64,000 nucleotides of DNA from JAEUIE01 sp046350055. Its GTDB lineage: Bacteria; Planctomycetota; Planctomycetia; Gemmatales; HRBIN36. Below are positions 16,489 to 23,822 of the stretch, piece by piece. The notes under the pieces are model-generated. The model ran no database searches. It saw only the letters and a list, made by a program, of their open reading frames with translations, and had not been told where the DNA came from. The translations under genes were made by a program, and so were the position numbers. Position 1 is the stretch's first letter; every line of letters starts with the position of its first letter. The stretch spans positions 2,728,001 through 2,792,000 of the forward strand of contig JAXMBC010000001.1 in NCBI GenBank assembly GCA_046350055.1. Reading direction: 5' to 3'.

Positions 16489-18234
16489 TTAGGCGATGGT
16501 GATAGTCACCGTAGCCAGGTTGGAGACGAGGCCCTGATTATCCTTGATAGTGTAGGTAAAACTGTCAGTAGTCGTATTGGAGTTATCGTGGGTGTAGGTG
16601 ACGGTGCCATCGCCGTTGATGGCCAGAGTGCCATTGGCTGGGCCGGTGCCGATGACGATGGTGTTGAGATCGATTGTGCCATCTGCATCGGTATCGTTGC
16701 CGGCAAGGTTGATATTCACATTGCCACCCTGAGCGACATTGGCAGCATCGTCATTGGCAACCGGGGCATCATTCACGAGGGTAATGGTGATGGTAACGGT
16801 AGCCTGATTGGAGGTGGCCCCGGAATTGTCCTTGATGGTGTAAGTAAACGTATCGCTGGTAGTTTCGCTGCCGTTGTGGGTGTATTGAATCGTACCGTCA
16901 TTATTGACAATTACTGTGCCATTGGTGGGATTGTTTGTCACCACGATGCTGGTTAGATCAAGCGTGCCATCGGCATCGGTATCATTGGTAGAGACGTTGA
17001 CCGTTGTGCTGCCACCTTCGTTGGCAGCTCCGGTGTCATTGTTTGCTACGGGTGCATCATTGACGGGGGTAATGGTAAGTGTGACGGTGGCTTCGTTGGA
17101 AACCGCACCATTGTTGTCTTTAATGGTGTATTTGAACGTATCGCTGGTAGTCTCCGAACCGTTGTGGGTATACGTTACCGTGCCGTTGTTATTGACGACG
17201 AGTGTGCCGTTAACAGGCTGCGCTGTAATCACAATGCTCGCGAGATTCAGAGTGCCATCAACATCGGTATCGTTGGACGACACATTGATGTTCGCATTGG
17301 CGCCTTCATTCAAGGTGGCAGCATCATTGACAGCTACTGGCGCGTCGTTCACCGGAGTGATAGTGAGGCTCACGGTGGCGGGATTGGAAACACCATTGAA
17401 GCTGTTTTCAATGGTGTAAGCAAAGCTGTCGCTAGTGGTCTCGGAACCATCGTGTGTGTAAGTTACTGTGCCGTCATTATTCACAACCACGGTACCATGC
17501 GTCGGCTGCGTGGTGATGACGATTGAACTCAGGGTCAAGGTGCCTTTGAGAGTCGTGTCGTTGTTGGAAACGTTGATGTTGGTATTGGCGCCTTCGTTGA
17601 GGGTGGCTGCATCATCATGTGCGATCGGGAAGACGCCATTGAGCGTATCTTCAAAGTTGCTGATCTGGCTTTGGCAACGGAAGGTGTTGCTGGTCTTTCC
17701 CAGCTTATCCGTATCGTCGCCGCCATTGATGCTGCTCTTGCGGCCGAAGAAGGAATCGGCCAGGTTCACCGTGTCGTCGCCAGCACCGGCATTCAAGTCA
17801 AGCTTGCGGTAGAACTTGCTACCGTCGATTTCGATGACATCGTCGCCCAAACCGCCGCTGATGGTTGAACTGCGCAGGAGAGTTTTGACATGTGACATCG
17901 AGAGAGTGTCATTGCCATCACCCAGGTTGATGCTGAGATTGCGGAGCAGTTTGACCTGGGAGATATCGACTACGTCATCACCATCACCCATATTAATGTT
18001 CAGCGATCGGTACACACGCTTGAAGCTGACTGGGCCGGTTACGCCATTGATGGTCGTATCGGTACCGGTCAGGGTGAGAGAATAGCCGTTGCCAGTAATA
18101 CTGAGCTGGTTGGCTTCGTTATCTCCAGTGATCGTGAGAATGCCATGATGCAGCGATGCAGTGATATTCCCTGCAGGGACATCGCGTGCTTCCAGGTGAT
18201 CAAAGTCAGGCATAAAGCGACGAGTCTTCATCAT
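16489..18234 (-). CDS. Extracellular protein with RTX-like start and four cadherin/Ig-like repeats, LEAR motif
   Basis: A 581-residue protein. The N-terminus 'HLEARDVPAG' (LEAR at residues 14-17) resembles that of the M36 and subtilase proteins in this window, and no hydrophobic signal is seen. Residues about 20-200 contain degenerate calcium-binding nonapeptides ('GDGDDVVDI', 'GDGNDTL', 'GAGDDTVNL'). Then follow four tandem repeats of about 95 residues, each starting near 'NDAPVA-ND' and containing 'ND-T-x-x-GTL', 'NGT-x-x-YTH' and 'TSD-x-F-x-YTI', as in bacterial cadherin-like/VCBS-type domains. An adhesion or cell-surface role is likely. GTG 18243 and ATG 18231 are alternative starts. Confidence 0.82.
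   Translation of the reverse strand: MMKTRRFMPDFDHLEARDVPAGNITASLHHGILTITGDNEANQLSITGNGYSLTLTGTDTTINGVTGPVSFKRVYRSLNINMGDGDDVVDISQVKLLRNLSINLGDGNDTLSMSHVKTLLRSSTISGGLGDDVIEIDGSKFYRKLDLNAGAGDDTVNLADSFFGRKSSINGGDDTDKLGKTSNTFRCQSQISNFEDTLNGVFPIAHDDAATLNEGANTNINVSNNDTTLKGTLTLSSIVITTQPTHGTVVVNNDGTVTYTHDGSETTSDSFAYTIENSFNGVSNPATVSLTITPVNDAPVAVNDAATLNEGANANINVSSNDTDVDGTLNLASIVITAQPVNGTLVVNNNGTVTYTHNGSETTSDTFKYTIKDNNGAVSNEATVTLTITPVNDAPVANNDTGAANEGGSTTVNVSTNDTDADGTLDLTSIVVTNNPTNGTVIVNNDGTIQYTHNGSETTSDTFTYTIKDNSGATSNQATVTITITLVNDAPVANDDAANVAQGGNVNINLAGNDTDADGTIDLNTIVIGTGPANGTLAINGDGTVTYTHDNSNTTTDSFTYTIKDNQGLVSNLATVTITIA
16492..17625 (-). repeat. Four tandem ~288-bp repeats coding for cadherin-like domains
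   Basis: The translated units share 'NDAPVA', 'NGTV' and 'YTHNGSETTSD' blocks. The repeats nearest the middle are most alike and the C-terminal one is most diverged ('THDNSNTTTDSF'). They lie inside the reading frame of the adhesin-like gene. Confidence 0.8.
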
Positions 18235-18442
18235 TGTTCTCACGTTGTAGTATCAAGTTGATTATGAGATTTTACTTAACTCTGGGTAAGACGCAAGAGA
18301 TAGGCAACTCTTCAAGGATGGGAAGGTCCGGCAAGCCATAGTGGCTGTACGGACTGTTACAAGAGCTGCTGGCCATGCTTGACAGTGCCGGCAAACTCCG
18401 TTACATCCCCGGTCCAAGCCAGCTTCCGGGGGGATGCGGTCG

Positions 18443-19513
18443 ATGAAGAGATACATCCAGAGTCTTGCATGCGCAGTGGTTCTGCAGAGTGGAATGTATG
18501 CGCAGCAGCCGGCACAAGTAACGCCGATGAATGCATTGCCGCAGACGCAGTCGACCCAGGGTCTGCAGCCATTGAATAGCGGTATGAACCCGTTGCCAGT
18601 ACAGGGTGATGTGGTTATTCAACCGCAGTATCACTTTCATTCGGACGTACCCAACGTGGCCAACCCGGTGCTGCCACGGGAACCGAATATCTTTGAGAGA
18701 TGCTACCAGGATGACCTGTTTCACTACACCTGGATAGATTTTGGTGAAAGCCCCGGCTTACGGATTCATCGCATCGAAATGACTAACGCCTGGGCCGATA
18801 TGCGGGCTGTCCAGTTTTTCAGCAGGCCGATCAGTTTTGATGCTCAACGTTTCCAGGCTGGTTTGAGCTTTGGTGTGCAATGGTGGAAGGATCAGCTGAA
18901 CCAGGAGGTGATTCCAGTAGAGAGCAATCTGCCACCTGTGGTGTATGATCTGTATGCAGATTTTGGATATCGCTTGCCTATCACGCCGACGTGGGTGATC
19001 GACCTGGCGATCTCGCCGGGGTTGGCGACCGATTTCCGAATCACGCCACCCGACGGCTTCCGAATGAAAGGCCATGCCATCACCATGCTGGATATGTTGC
19101 CTGGGTTGCGTGGCGTGCTGGGCATCAGCTATCAGAACCGGGAGAATGTGAAAGTACTGCCCGTCGCTGGCTTGGCCATTGATCTGGGTGACCGAACACA
19201 TATCGAAGCTATCTTTCCTCAGCCCCGGCTCATTCACACGCTGGGTGAATGGCGAGGCACCACCTGGGATGTCACGGTAGGTGGTGAATTCGGAGGAGGC
19301 AGTTGGGCGTTTAAGAACTGGGATAACGAGCGAGAGACCATCGACTACCGTGATCTTCGGGTACTGGTAGGCCTCAACTGGAACAACCGGAAGGGGCAGG
19401 GTACCCTGCAGGCAGGCTACGTGTTCCAGCGAGAACTGAACTATGGCATTCAGACACAGTATGACTTCGACCCGGGCAACGCCTGGATGGTACGTGTAGG
19501 TTGGGATTTTTGA
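18443..19513 (+). CDS. Predicted outer-membrane beta-barrel-like protein (DUF6268-type)
   Basis: A 356-residue protein from ATG 18443, with a GGGGGGA run nine bases upstream; the ATG at 18434 sits directly on that run. A signal peptide (MKRYIQSLACAVVLQSGMYA) is followed by a Gln/Pro-rich linker, then repeated amphipathic strands: 'VYDLYADFGYRLPITPTWVIDLAISPGLATDF', 'GLRGVLGISYQNRENVKVLPVAGLAIDLGDRTHIEAIFPQPRL'. It ends in an aromatic residue ('VRVGWDF'), typical of barrel proteins. Such proteins are common in planctomycetes; substrate unknown. It is divergent from the adhesin-like gene, with about 200 bases between. Confidence 0.7.
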   Translation: MKRYIQSLACAVVLQSGMYAQQPAQVTPMNALPQTQSTQGLQPLNSGMNPLPVQGDVVIQPQYHFHSDVPNVANPVLPREPNIFERCYQDDLFHYTWIDFGESPGLRIHRIEMTNAWADMRAVQFFSRPISFDAQRFQAGLSFGVQWWKDQLNQEVIPVESNLPPVVYDLYADFGYRLPITPTWVIDLAISPGLATDFRITPPDGFRMKGHAITMLDMLPGLRGVLGISYQNRENVKVLPVAGLAIDLGDRTHIEAIFPQPRLIHTLGEWRGTTWDVTVGGEFGGGSWAFKNWDNERETIDYRDLRVLVGLNWNNRKGQGTLQAGYVFQRELNYGIQTQYDFDPGNAWMVRVGWDF

Positions 19514-19609
19514 TCAGTAGCCTGGAGCCAGACTCCTGCCTCATTTCTCTCCTGTTCACTTGCTAAGTGGCCGTACATTTCTCATGCTGTCTACAAGCAC
19601 TGCGGAGAG

Positions 19610-20701
19610 ATGTCGGCCATGTCTGCCTTGGAAGAGTTACAGAAGAAATGCCAATCGTCCTGGGAGCATTTGCATGCGGCGCAGCGGGAGGCTCATTCAC
19701 ATCTGCAGGCCTTGAGTGAACTGGTACTGGCGGAGAAGACTGAATCCCAGCATGTGAGCGTGGTCATCTTCGGCTCGCTGGCACGTCGGGAATGGACACA
19801 GAGCAGTGATCTGGACTGGACGCTTCTCATTGATGGCCCAGTTGATTCCAGACATGCCACCGAAGCGAATAGGTTGGCACATCAGGTGAAAGAAGCTGGA
19901 TTCAAGCAGCCTGGCCCCAGCGCGTTATTCGGGAAGCTGGCTATCAGCCACAATCTGGTACATGAGATTGGCGGGCAGGAAGATTCGAATCGCAATCTTA
20001 CGCAGCGGCTCTTGCTGCTGCTGGAATCGCGGGCGGTGGAGCGGGAGGAAGCGCATCGTCGGGTTCTGGATGGGGTGCTGTCCCGGTACCTGACCAACGA
20101 TCCACGCACTACTGCGGCACGGCATATTCCTCTGCGAGTGCCTCGGTTTCTATGCAATGATGTCGTGCGGTACTGGCGAACCATGTGCGTCGATTACGCC
20201 AACAAATATCGTGACCGCAATGGCGAGGGCTGGGCGATCCGCCATCTCAAATTGCGACTCTCCCGCAAGCTGATCTTCACCGCGGGGCTGCTGCTCTGTT
20301 TCAGTTGCGACGTACAACTGTTTCCCGATCTCAAGACCAAGTTCCGTGACCTTTTCAGCACTGGCGAAGTGGAGCAGGCGCCTGTCAAGGAGATGGTCGA
20401 TTACCTGCGAAGCCGCTGCAATAAAGGGCCACTGGAATCGCTTGCTGAAATGTGTTTGCACTTCGGGAAGCTGAATACAGCCAAGCAGATATTCGATGCC
20501 TATGATGCCTTTCTTGAAATCCTGCGTGATCAGGACAAACGATCGCAACTGAGCCAGTTGGATCCTGAAAAAGCGGAAACGGATGTTCTGTTTCAGCAGG
20601 CTCGCGATATCGGCAAACAATTCCACGAAGGCCTGGTGCACCTGTTTTTTGATGACCACGCTCGACTCGCTCAACTGACCAAACATTACGGTGTTTTCTA
20701 A
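19610..20701 (+). CDS. DUF294-like putative nucleotidyltransferase
   Basis: A 363-residue cytoplasmic protein. Residues about 50-75 carry the polymerase-beta-type nucleotidyltransferase signature: 'FGSLARREWTQSSDLDWTLL' (G-S, then the D-x-D pair). The remaining 270 residues are mostly helical, with a conserved-looking block 'DVVRYWRTMCVDYANKYR' and 'KLRLSRKLIFTAGLLL', as in DUF294-type proteins. It probably transfers a nucleotide to a protein or small molecule; the target is unknown. GGAG upstream fits both ATG 19610 (very close) and ATG 19619. The TIM-barrel gene starts 3 bases after its stop, suggesting an operon. Confidence 0.75.
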   Translation: MSAMSALEELQKKCQSSWEHLHAAQREAHSHLQALSELVLAEKTESQHVSVVIFGSLARREWTQSSDLDWTLLIDGPVDSRHATEANRLAHQVKEAGFKQPGPSALFGKLAISHNLVHEIGGQEDSNRNLTQRLLLLLESRAVEREEAHRRVLDGVLSRYLTNDPRTTAARHIPLRVPRFLCNDVVRYWRTMCVDYANKYRDRNGEGWAIRHLKLRLSRKLIFTAGLLLCFSCDVQLFPDLKTKFRDLFSTGEVEQAPVKEMVDYLRSRCNKGPLESLAEMCLHFGKLNTAKQIFDAYDAFLEILRDQDKRSQLSQLDPEKAETDVLFQQARDIGKQFHEGLVHLFFDDHARLAQLTKHYGVF

Positions 20702-20704
20702 TTC

Positions 20705-21379
20705 ATGCGTCCTATCGGTTTCTCCACTGGTTCGCTGATGCCTGGACAGGTCCGCCGGGCTCTGGAGATTCTTGCGCCGCATGCCACCACAGCCATTGAA
20801 CTGTCAGCATTACGAATGAGCGAACTGCCCGAACTGCTGGCGGGTGTCGAAGCAGCAACTCTGGACGGAATGAAATATATTTCGTTTCATTCACCAAGCC
20901 GGTGGCAGCCTTTGAGCGACCGGGACATGCTGATTCAATTGCAGCCCATGATCGAGAGAGGCTGGCCGATCATAGTCCATCCAGATGTTATCACCGATTG
21001 GGAAGTCTGGGCCCGGTTGGGGTCGCAACTCGTGGTGGAAAACATGGATGGCCGCAAACCCATGGGGAGAACGGTGCAGGAACTGGAGGCGGTGTTTCGC
21101 AAGTTGCCGCAGGCACGATTCTGTTTCGATGTGGGGCACGCGTATCAGATGGATTCCCATCAGAGACTCGGGAATGATTTACTAGCAGCCTATGGCGATC
21201 GGCTGGTGGAGATTCACCTCAGCGAGGTGAATGATGACTATACTCATCAACCGATGTCGGAAGCATTCATCGATGCTGTCAGGCCGCTACTGGTGAAGTG
21301 TCCAGCAGTACCCATCATTCTGGAGACGCCGGTGGTGGCGGAGACCCTGGGGCAGCAACTGCAGCTGGCTCGGTTTTGA
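20705..21379 (+). CDS. TIM-barrel protein of the sugar-phosphate isomerase/epimerase superfamily
   Basis: A 224-residue protein, compact for the xylose-isomerase-like TIM-barrel superfamily. Possible metal-ligand segments appear in order: 'YISFHSPSRW', 'IIVHPDVI', 'LVVENMDGRK', 'FCFDVGHAYQMD' and 'LVEIHLSEV', with a final 'PIILETPV'. This order of H/E/D ligands matches AP-endonuclease-2-type barrels. The substrate cannot be told. It starts three bases after the nucleotidyltransferase stop. Its last 65 bases overlap the 3' end of a gene on the other strand. Confidence 0.78.
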   Translation: MRPIGFSTGSLMPGQVRRALEILAPHATTAIELSALRMSELPELLAGVEAATLDGMKYISFHSPSRWQPLSDRDMLIQLQPMIERGWPIIVHPDVITDWEVWARLGSQLVVENMDGRKPMGRTVQELEAVFRKLPQARFCFDVGHAYQMDSHQRLGNDLLAAYGDRLVEIHLSEVNDDYTHQPMSEAFIDAVRPLLVKCPAVPIILETPVVAETLGQQLQLARF

Positions 21380-21773
21380 GCCAGCGACGCCCCAGCACAG
21401 TACAGATCACGATGATGCAAATACCAGTCAGCATGCCCAGCCAGCGTTTCCGCTGTGTTCCTTCCCTGCTCTCTCCCGCAATTACCACAGGCTCCGCTGC
21501 AATTTCAAACAATTGCTCCGTGCGATGTCCGCCGCCAGCGTTGACGTCGATCCGGTAGCTGCCTGCAGCAGGTACAGGTAGTTTGCAGAGCCCACGCTCA
21601 TCGGTCGTTGCTTCGCCTAGCTTTGTATCGCCGCGATAGAGGATCACTTTGCAATTATCAGCAGGCAGGTCGTTATCGTACCAGGCTTCGATCTGCAACT
21701 GATCGCCCTGGATCTCCAGCCTGGCACACAGCTTATGGGGAATGCACAGGAGCAGGAGAACAACAAGGGGCAT
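21315..21773 (-). CDS. Hypothetical exported protein with C-terminal membrane anchor
   Basis: A 152-residue protein from Met at 21773 (the GTG at 21782 would add three residues). It has a signal peptide (MPLVVLLLLCIPHKLCA), a single Ig/CNA-B-like beta domain ('LQIEAWYDNDLPADNCKVILYRGDTKLGEATTDERGLCKLPVP', 'GSYRIDVNAGGG') and a transmembrane helix (about 108-125, 'WLGMLTGICIIVICTVLG') followed by a Pro/Ala tail. The beta unit resembles carboxypeptidase-regulatory-like domains found in periplasmic nickel/cobalt uptake accessory proteins, but the match is loose. The 3' ends of this gene and the TIM-barrel gene overlap by 65 bases. Confidence 0.65.
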   Translation of the reverse strand: MPLVVLLLLCIPHKLCARLEIQGDQLQIEAWYDNDLPADNCKVILYRGDTKLGEATTDERGLCKLPVPAAGSYRIDVNAGGGHRTEQLFEIAAEPVVIAGESREGTQRKRWLGMLTGICIIVICTVLGRRWLKTEPAAVAAPGSPPPPASPE

Positions 21774-21800
21774 GGCGATCACTGAACAAAGTCAAAATGA

Positions 21801-21813
21801 GTGAGCTACTCAC
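21801..21813. promoter_or_regulatory. Short palindrome between divergent genes
   Basis: GTGAG-CTA-CTCAC lies in the 106-base divergent gap between the exported protein gene and the gene at 21880. It could be an operator, but 5-bp arms are short enough to arise by chance. Confidence 0.2.
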
Positions 21814-21879
21814 AACCAGACGATAGAACGCATATCCTATCATGAAGCTGTCCTCCAACCAGTATACGATATTTGCGCT

Positions 21880-22632
21880 ATGTACTCGCCCGCTCTATAT
21901 GCCCTGCTTCATCGAGTAATTGATTATGCAGGAACGTTTCCTCCCGCCGGTCTGCCTTGTGCGGTCAGTTGGGAAAACTATCTGCGTTATCAGCAATCGC
22001 CTCACCAGTGGATGCTCCGCTGGCTGGTGGTGAGCGCTGCAGATGTCGATCAGATTCCAGCGTCGCTCGATGGCAAGCTCTCGGTGCTGAGTGAAGTGGA
22101 TGTCAGTCGCGCTGTGTGTCTGGAAACCAGGAGCATGATGAAGGCCAGCAAACCTGTTTATGTGGAAGTGCCGGTAGCAGAGCTGCCAGCAGTGAAAGCG
22201 ACGGGGTGCCTGGCCAAGATACGCACGGGCAGCATCAAGCCCGAAGGCATTCCATCAGTCGATGATGTGGAGCGATTTATTGTTGCCTGTGCTGACCTCA
22301 AGCTGCCATTCAAAGCGACAGCAGGGTTGCATCATCCCATCCGGGCAGAGTATCCATTGACCTATGAGGCGAATGCTCCACGCGCTGTGATGCATGGCTT
22401 TCTCAATGTGTTCCTGGCAGCAACATTTGCCTGGCAGGGCCGACGGGATATTCGCCCAGTGCTTGCAGAGACTGACGCGACAGCATTCCGTTTCGATGAC
22501 AAGGCCCACTGGCGGGACTGGACGCTGACAGTACACGAGATCGAGCAGGCACGCTCTCAGTTTATACATGCGTTCGGCTCGTGTTCATTTGATGAGCCCG
22601 TACAGGAATTGCAAGCAAGAGGTTGGCTATGA
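21880..22632 (+). CDS. Conserved hypothetical protein, partner gene of fumarylacetoacetase
   Basis: A 250-residue cytoplasmic protein with barrel-like segments: 'VYVEVPVAELPAV', 'LAKIRTGSIKPEGIPSVDDVERFIVAC', 'PFKATAGLHHPIR' and 'AVMHGFLNVFLAATFA'. The 'AKIRTG ... FKATAGLHHPIR' spacing suggests a TIM-barrel active site with phosphate- or carboxylate-binding residues. I know of no characterised function. Its TGA overlaps the ATG of the fumarylacetoacetase gene, so the two are translationally coupled; a role in aromatic amino acid breakdown is a reasonable inference only. Confidence 0.72.
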   Translation: MYSPALYALLHRVIDYAGTFPPAGLPCAVSWENYLRYQQSPHQWMLRWLVVSAADVDQIPASLDGKLSVLSEVDVSRAVCLETRSMMKASKPVYVEVPVAELPAVKATGCLAKIRTGSIKPEGIPSVDDVERFIVACADLKLPFKATAGLHHPIRAEYPLTYEANAPRAVMHGFLNVFLAATFAWQGRRDIRPVLAETDATAFRFDDKAHWRDWTLTVHEIEQARSQFIHAFGSCSFDEPVQELQARGWL

Positions 22633-23819
22633 TGGATCAGACACATGCCCCGGAACTCCAGAGCTGGGTTGCCAGTGCTAACGAGCCAGGTTGCGACTTT
22701 CCCATCCAGAACCTGCCGCTGGGAGTGTTTCAGCCTGCCTGGGAGCATCCTCGCATCGGTGTGGCCATTGGTGACTCTATCCTGGATGTCAGCTCGTGGC
22801 TGCCTGGTTCGTCGTTGAATGAATATTGTGCGTTGCCACGTTCACGTCGCGTCGAACTGCGACGAGAGTGGAGCAGGCTCTTGCAGGCCGGTTCTGCACC
22901 CATGCCGCTGTTTCAGCAGAGTTCGTGCGAGATGCTGTTGCCTGTACAGGCAGGCGACTACACGGATTTTTACGCATCCATCCATCATGCCACCAATGTG
23001 GGAAGCATGTTTCGGCCTGACAATCCCCTGTTGCCCAATTACAAACACATTCCGATCGCCTATCACGGCCGGTCATCTACGCTGGTGGTCAGTGGCACGC
23101 CTATTCATCGGCCTCAGGGGCAGTTGGGTGAAGGCAAATTCGGCGCGAGCCGCGAGCTGGATTATGAAGTGGAACTGGGAATTGTGGTCGGGCCGGGTAA
23201 TGAACGGGGCACGCCTGTCACGATTGATCAGGCTGCTGAACATATTGCTGGAGTATGCCTGCTCAATGACTGGTCGGCTCGTGATATTCAGCGCTGGGAG
23301 TATCAGCCACTTGGCCCATTCCTGGCAAAGAACTTTGCAACCAGTCTTTCCCCCTGGCTGGTCACTGCGGAAGCGTTGGAACCATTCCGCTGTGCTGCAC
23401 CGTCTCATGACGTGCCAGTCCTGCCCTATCTGCAAGAAAAGGTACTGGGAGCAATTGATCTACAAGTAGAATGCTGGCTGCAAACCAGGGCCATGAACAG
23501 CCCGATCCAATTGAGCAAGGGACATTACAAGGACATGTACTGGACGATGGCGCAAATGCTGACGCATCATACGGTCAACGGCTGTCAGATGCGGCCAGGT
23601 GATGTGATGGGGAGCGGCACCATTTCCGGGCCCGAGAAGAGCAACCGCGGCTGCCTGCTGGAACTGACGTGGAAGGGCACCGATCCCATCGTGCTGCCAA
23701 CAGGTGAGAAGAGGACATTTCTGGAGGCAGGCGATACCATCACGCTGAAAGCCTATGCGGAGCGGGAAGGCGCTCGGCGCATAGGCTTGGGTGAGTGTCG
23801 TGGATCGATAACGGGTTAG
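22629..23819 (+). CDS. fahA: Fumarylacetoacetase
   Basis: A 396-residue enzyme that splits fumarylacetoacetate into fumarate and acetoacetate, the last step of tyrosine/homogentisate breakdown. The N-terminal SH3-like part ('FQPAWEHPRIGVAIGDSILDVS') is followed by the C-terminal hydrolase fold with the highly conserved 'YTDFYASIHHATNVGSMFR', 'HIPIAYHGRSSTLV', 'LDYEVELGIVVGPGN', 'DWSARDIQRWEYQPLGPFLAKNF' and 'GSGTISGPEKSNRGCLLELTW'. ATG 22629 overlaps the preceding stop codon and has AGAGG about six bases upstream; TTG 22623 is open but less likely. Homogentisate dioxygenase is not in the window. Confidence 0.95.
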   Translation: MMDQTHAPELQSWVASANEPGCDFPIQNLPLGVFQPAWEHPRIGVAIGDSILDVSSWLPGSSLNEYCALPRSRRVELRREWSRLLQAGSAPMPLFQQSSCEMLLPVQAGDYTDFYASIHHATNVGSMFRPDNPLLPNYKHIPIAYHGRSSTLVVSGTPIHRPQGQLGEGKFGASRELDYEVELGIVVGPGNERGTPVTIDQAAEHIAGVCLLNDWSARDIQRWEYQPLGPFLAKNFATSLSPWLVTAEALEPFRCAAPSHDVPVLPYLQEKVLGAIDLQVECWLQTRAMNSPIQLSKGHYKDMYWTMAQMLTHHTVNGCQMRPGDVMGSGTISGPEKSNRGCLLELTWKGTDPIVLPTGEKRTFLEAGDTITLKAYAEREGARRIGLGECRGSITG

Positions 23820-23822
23820 CGA

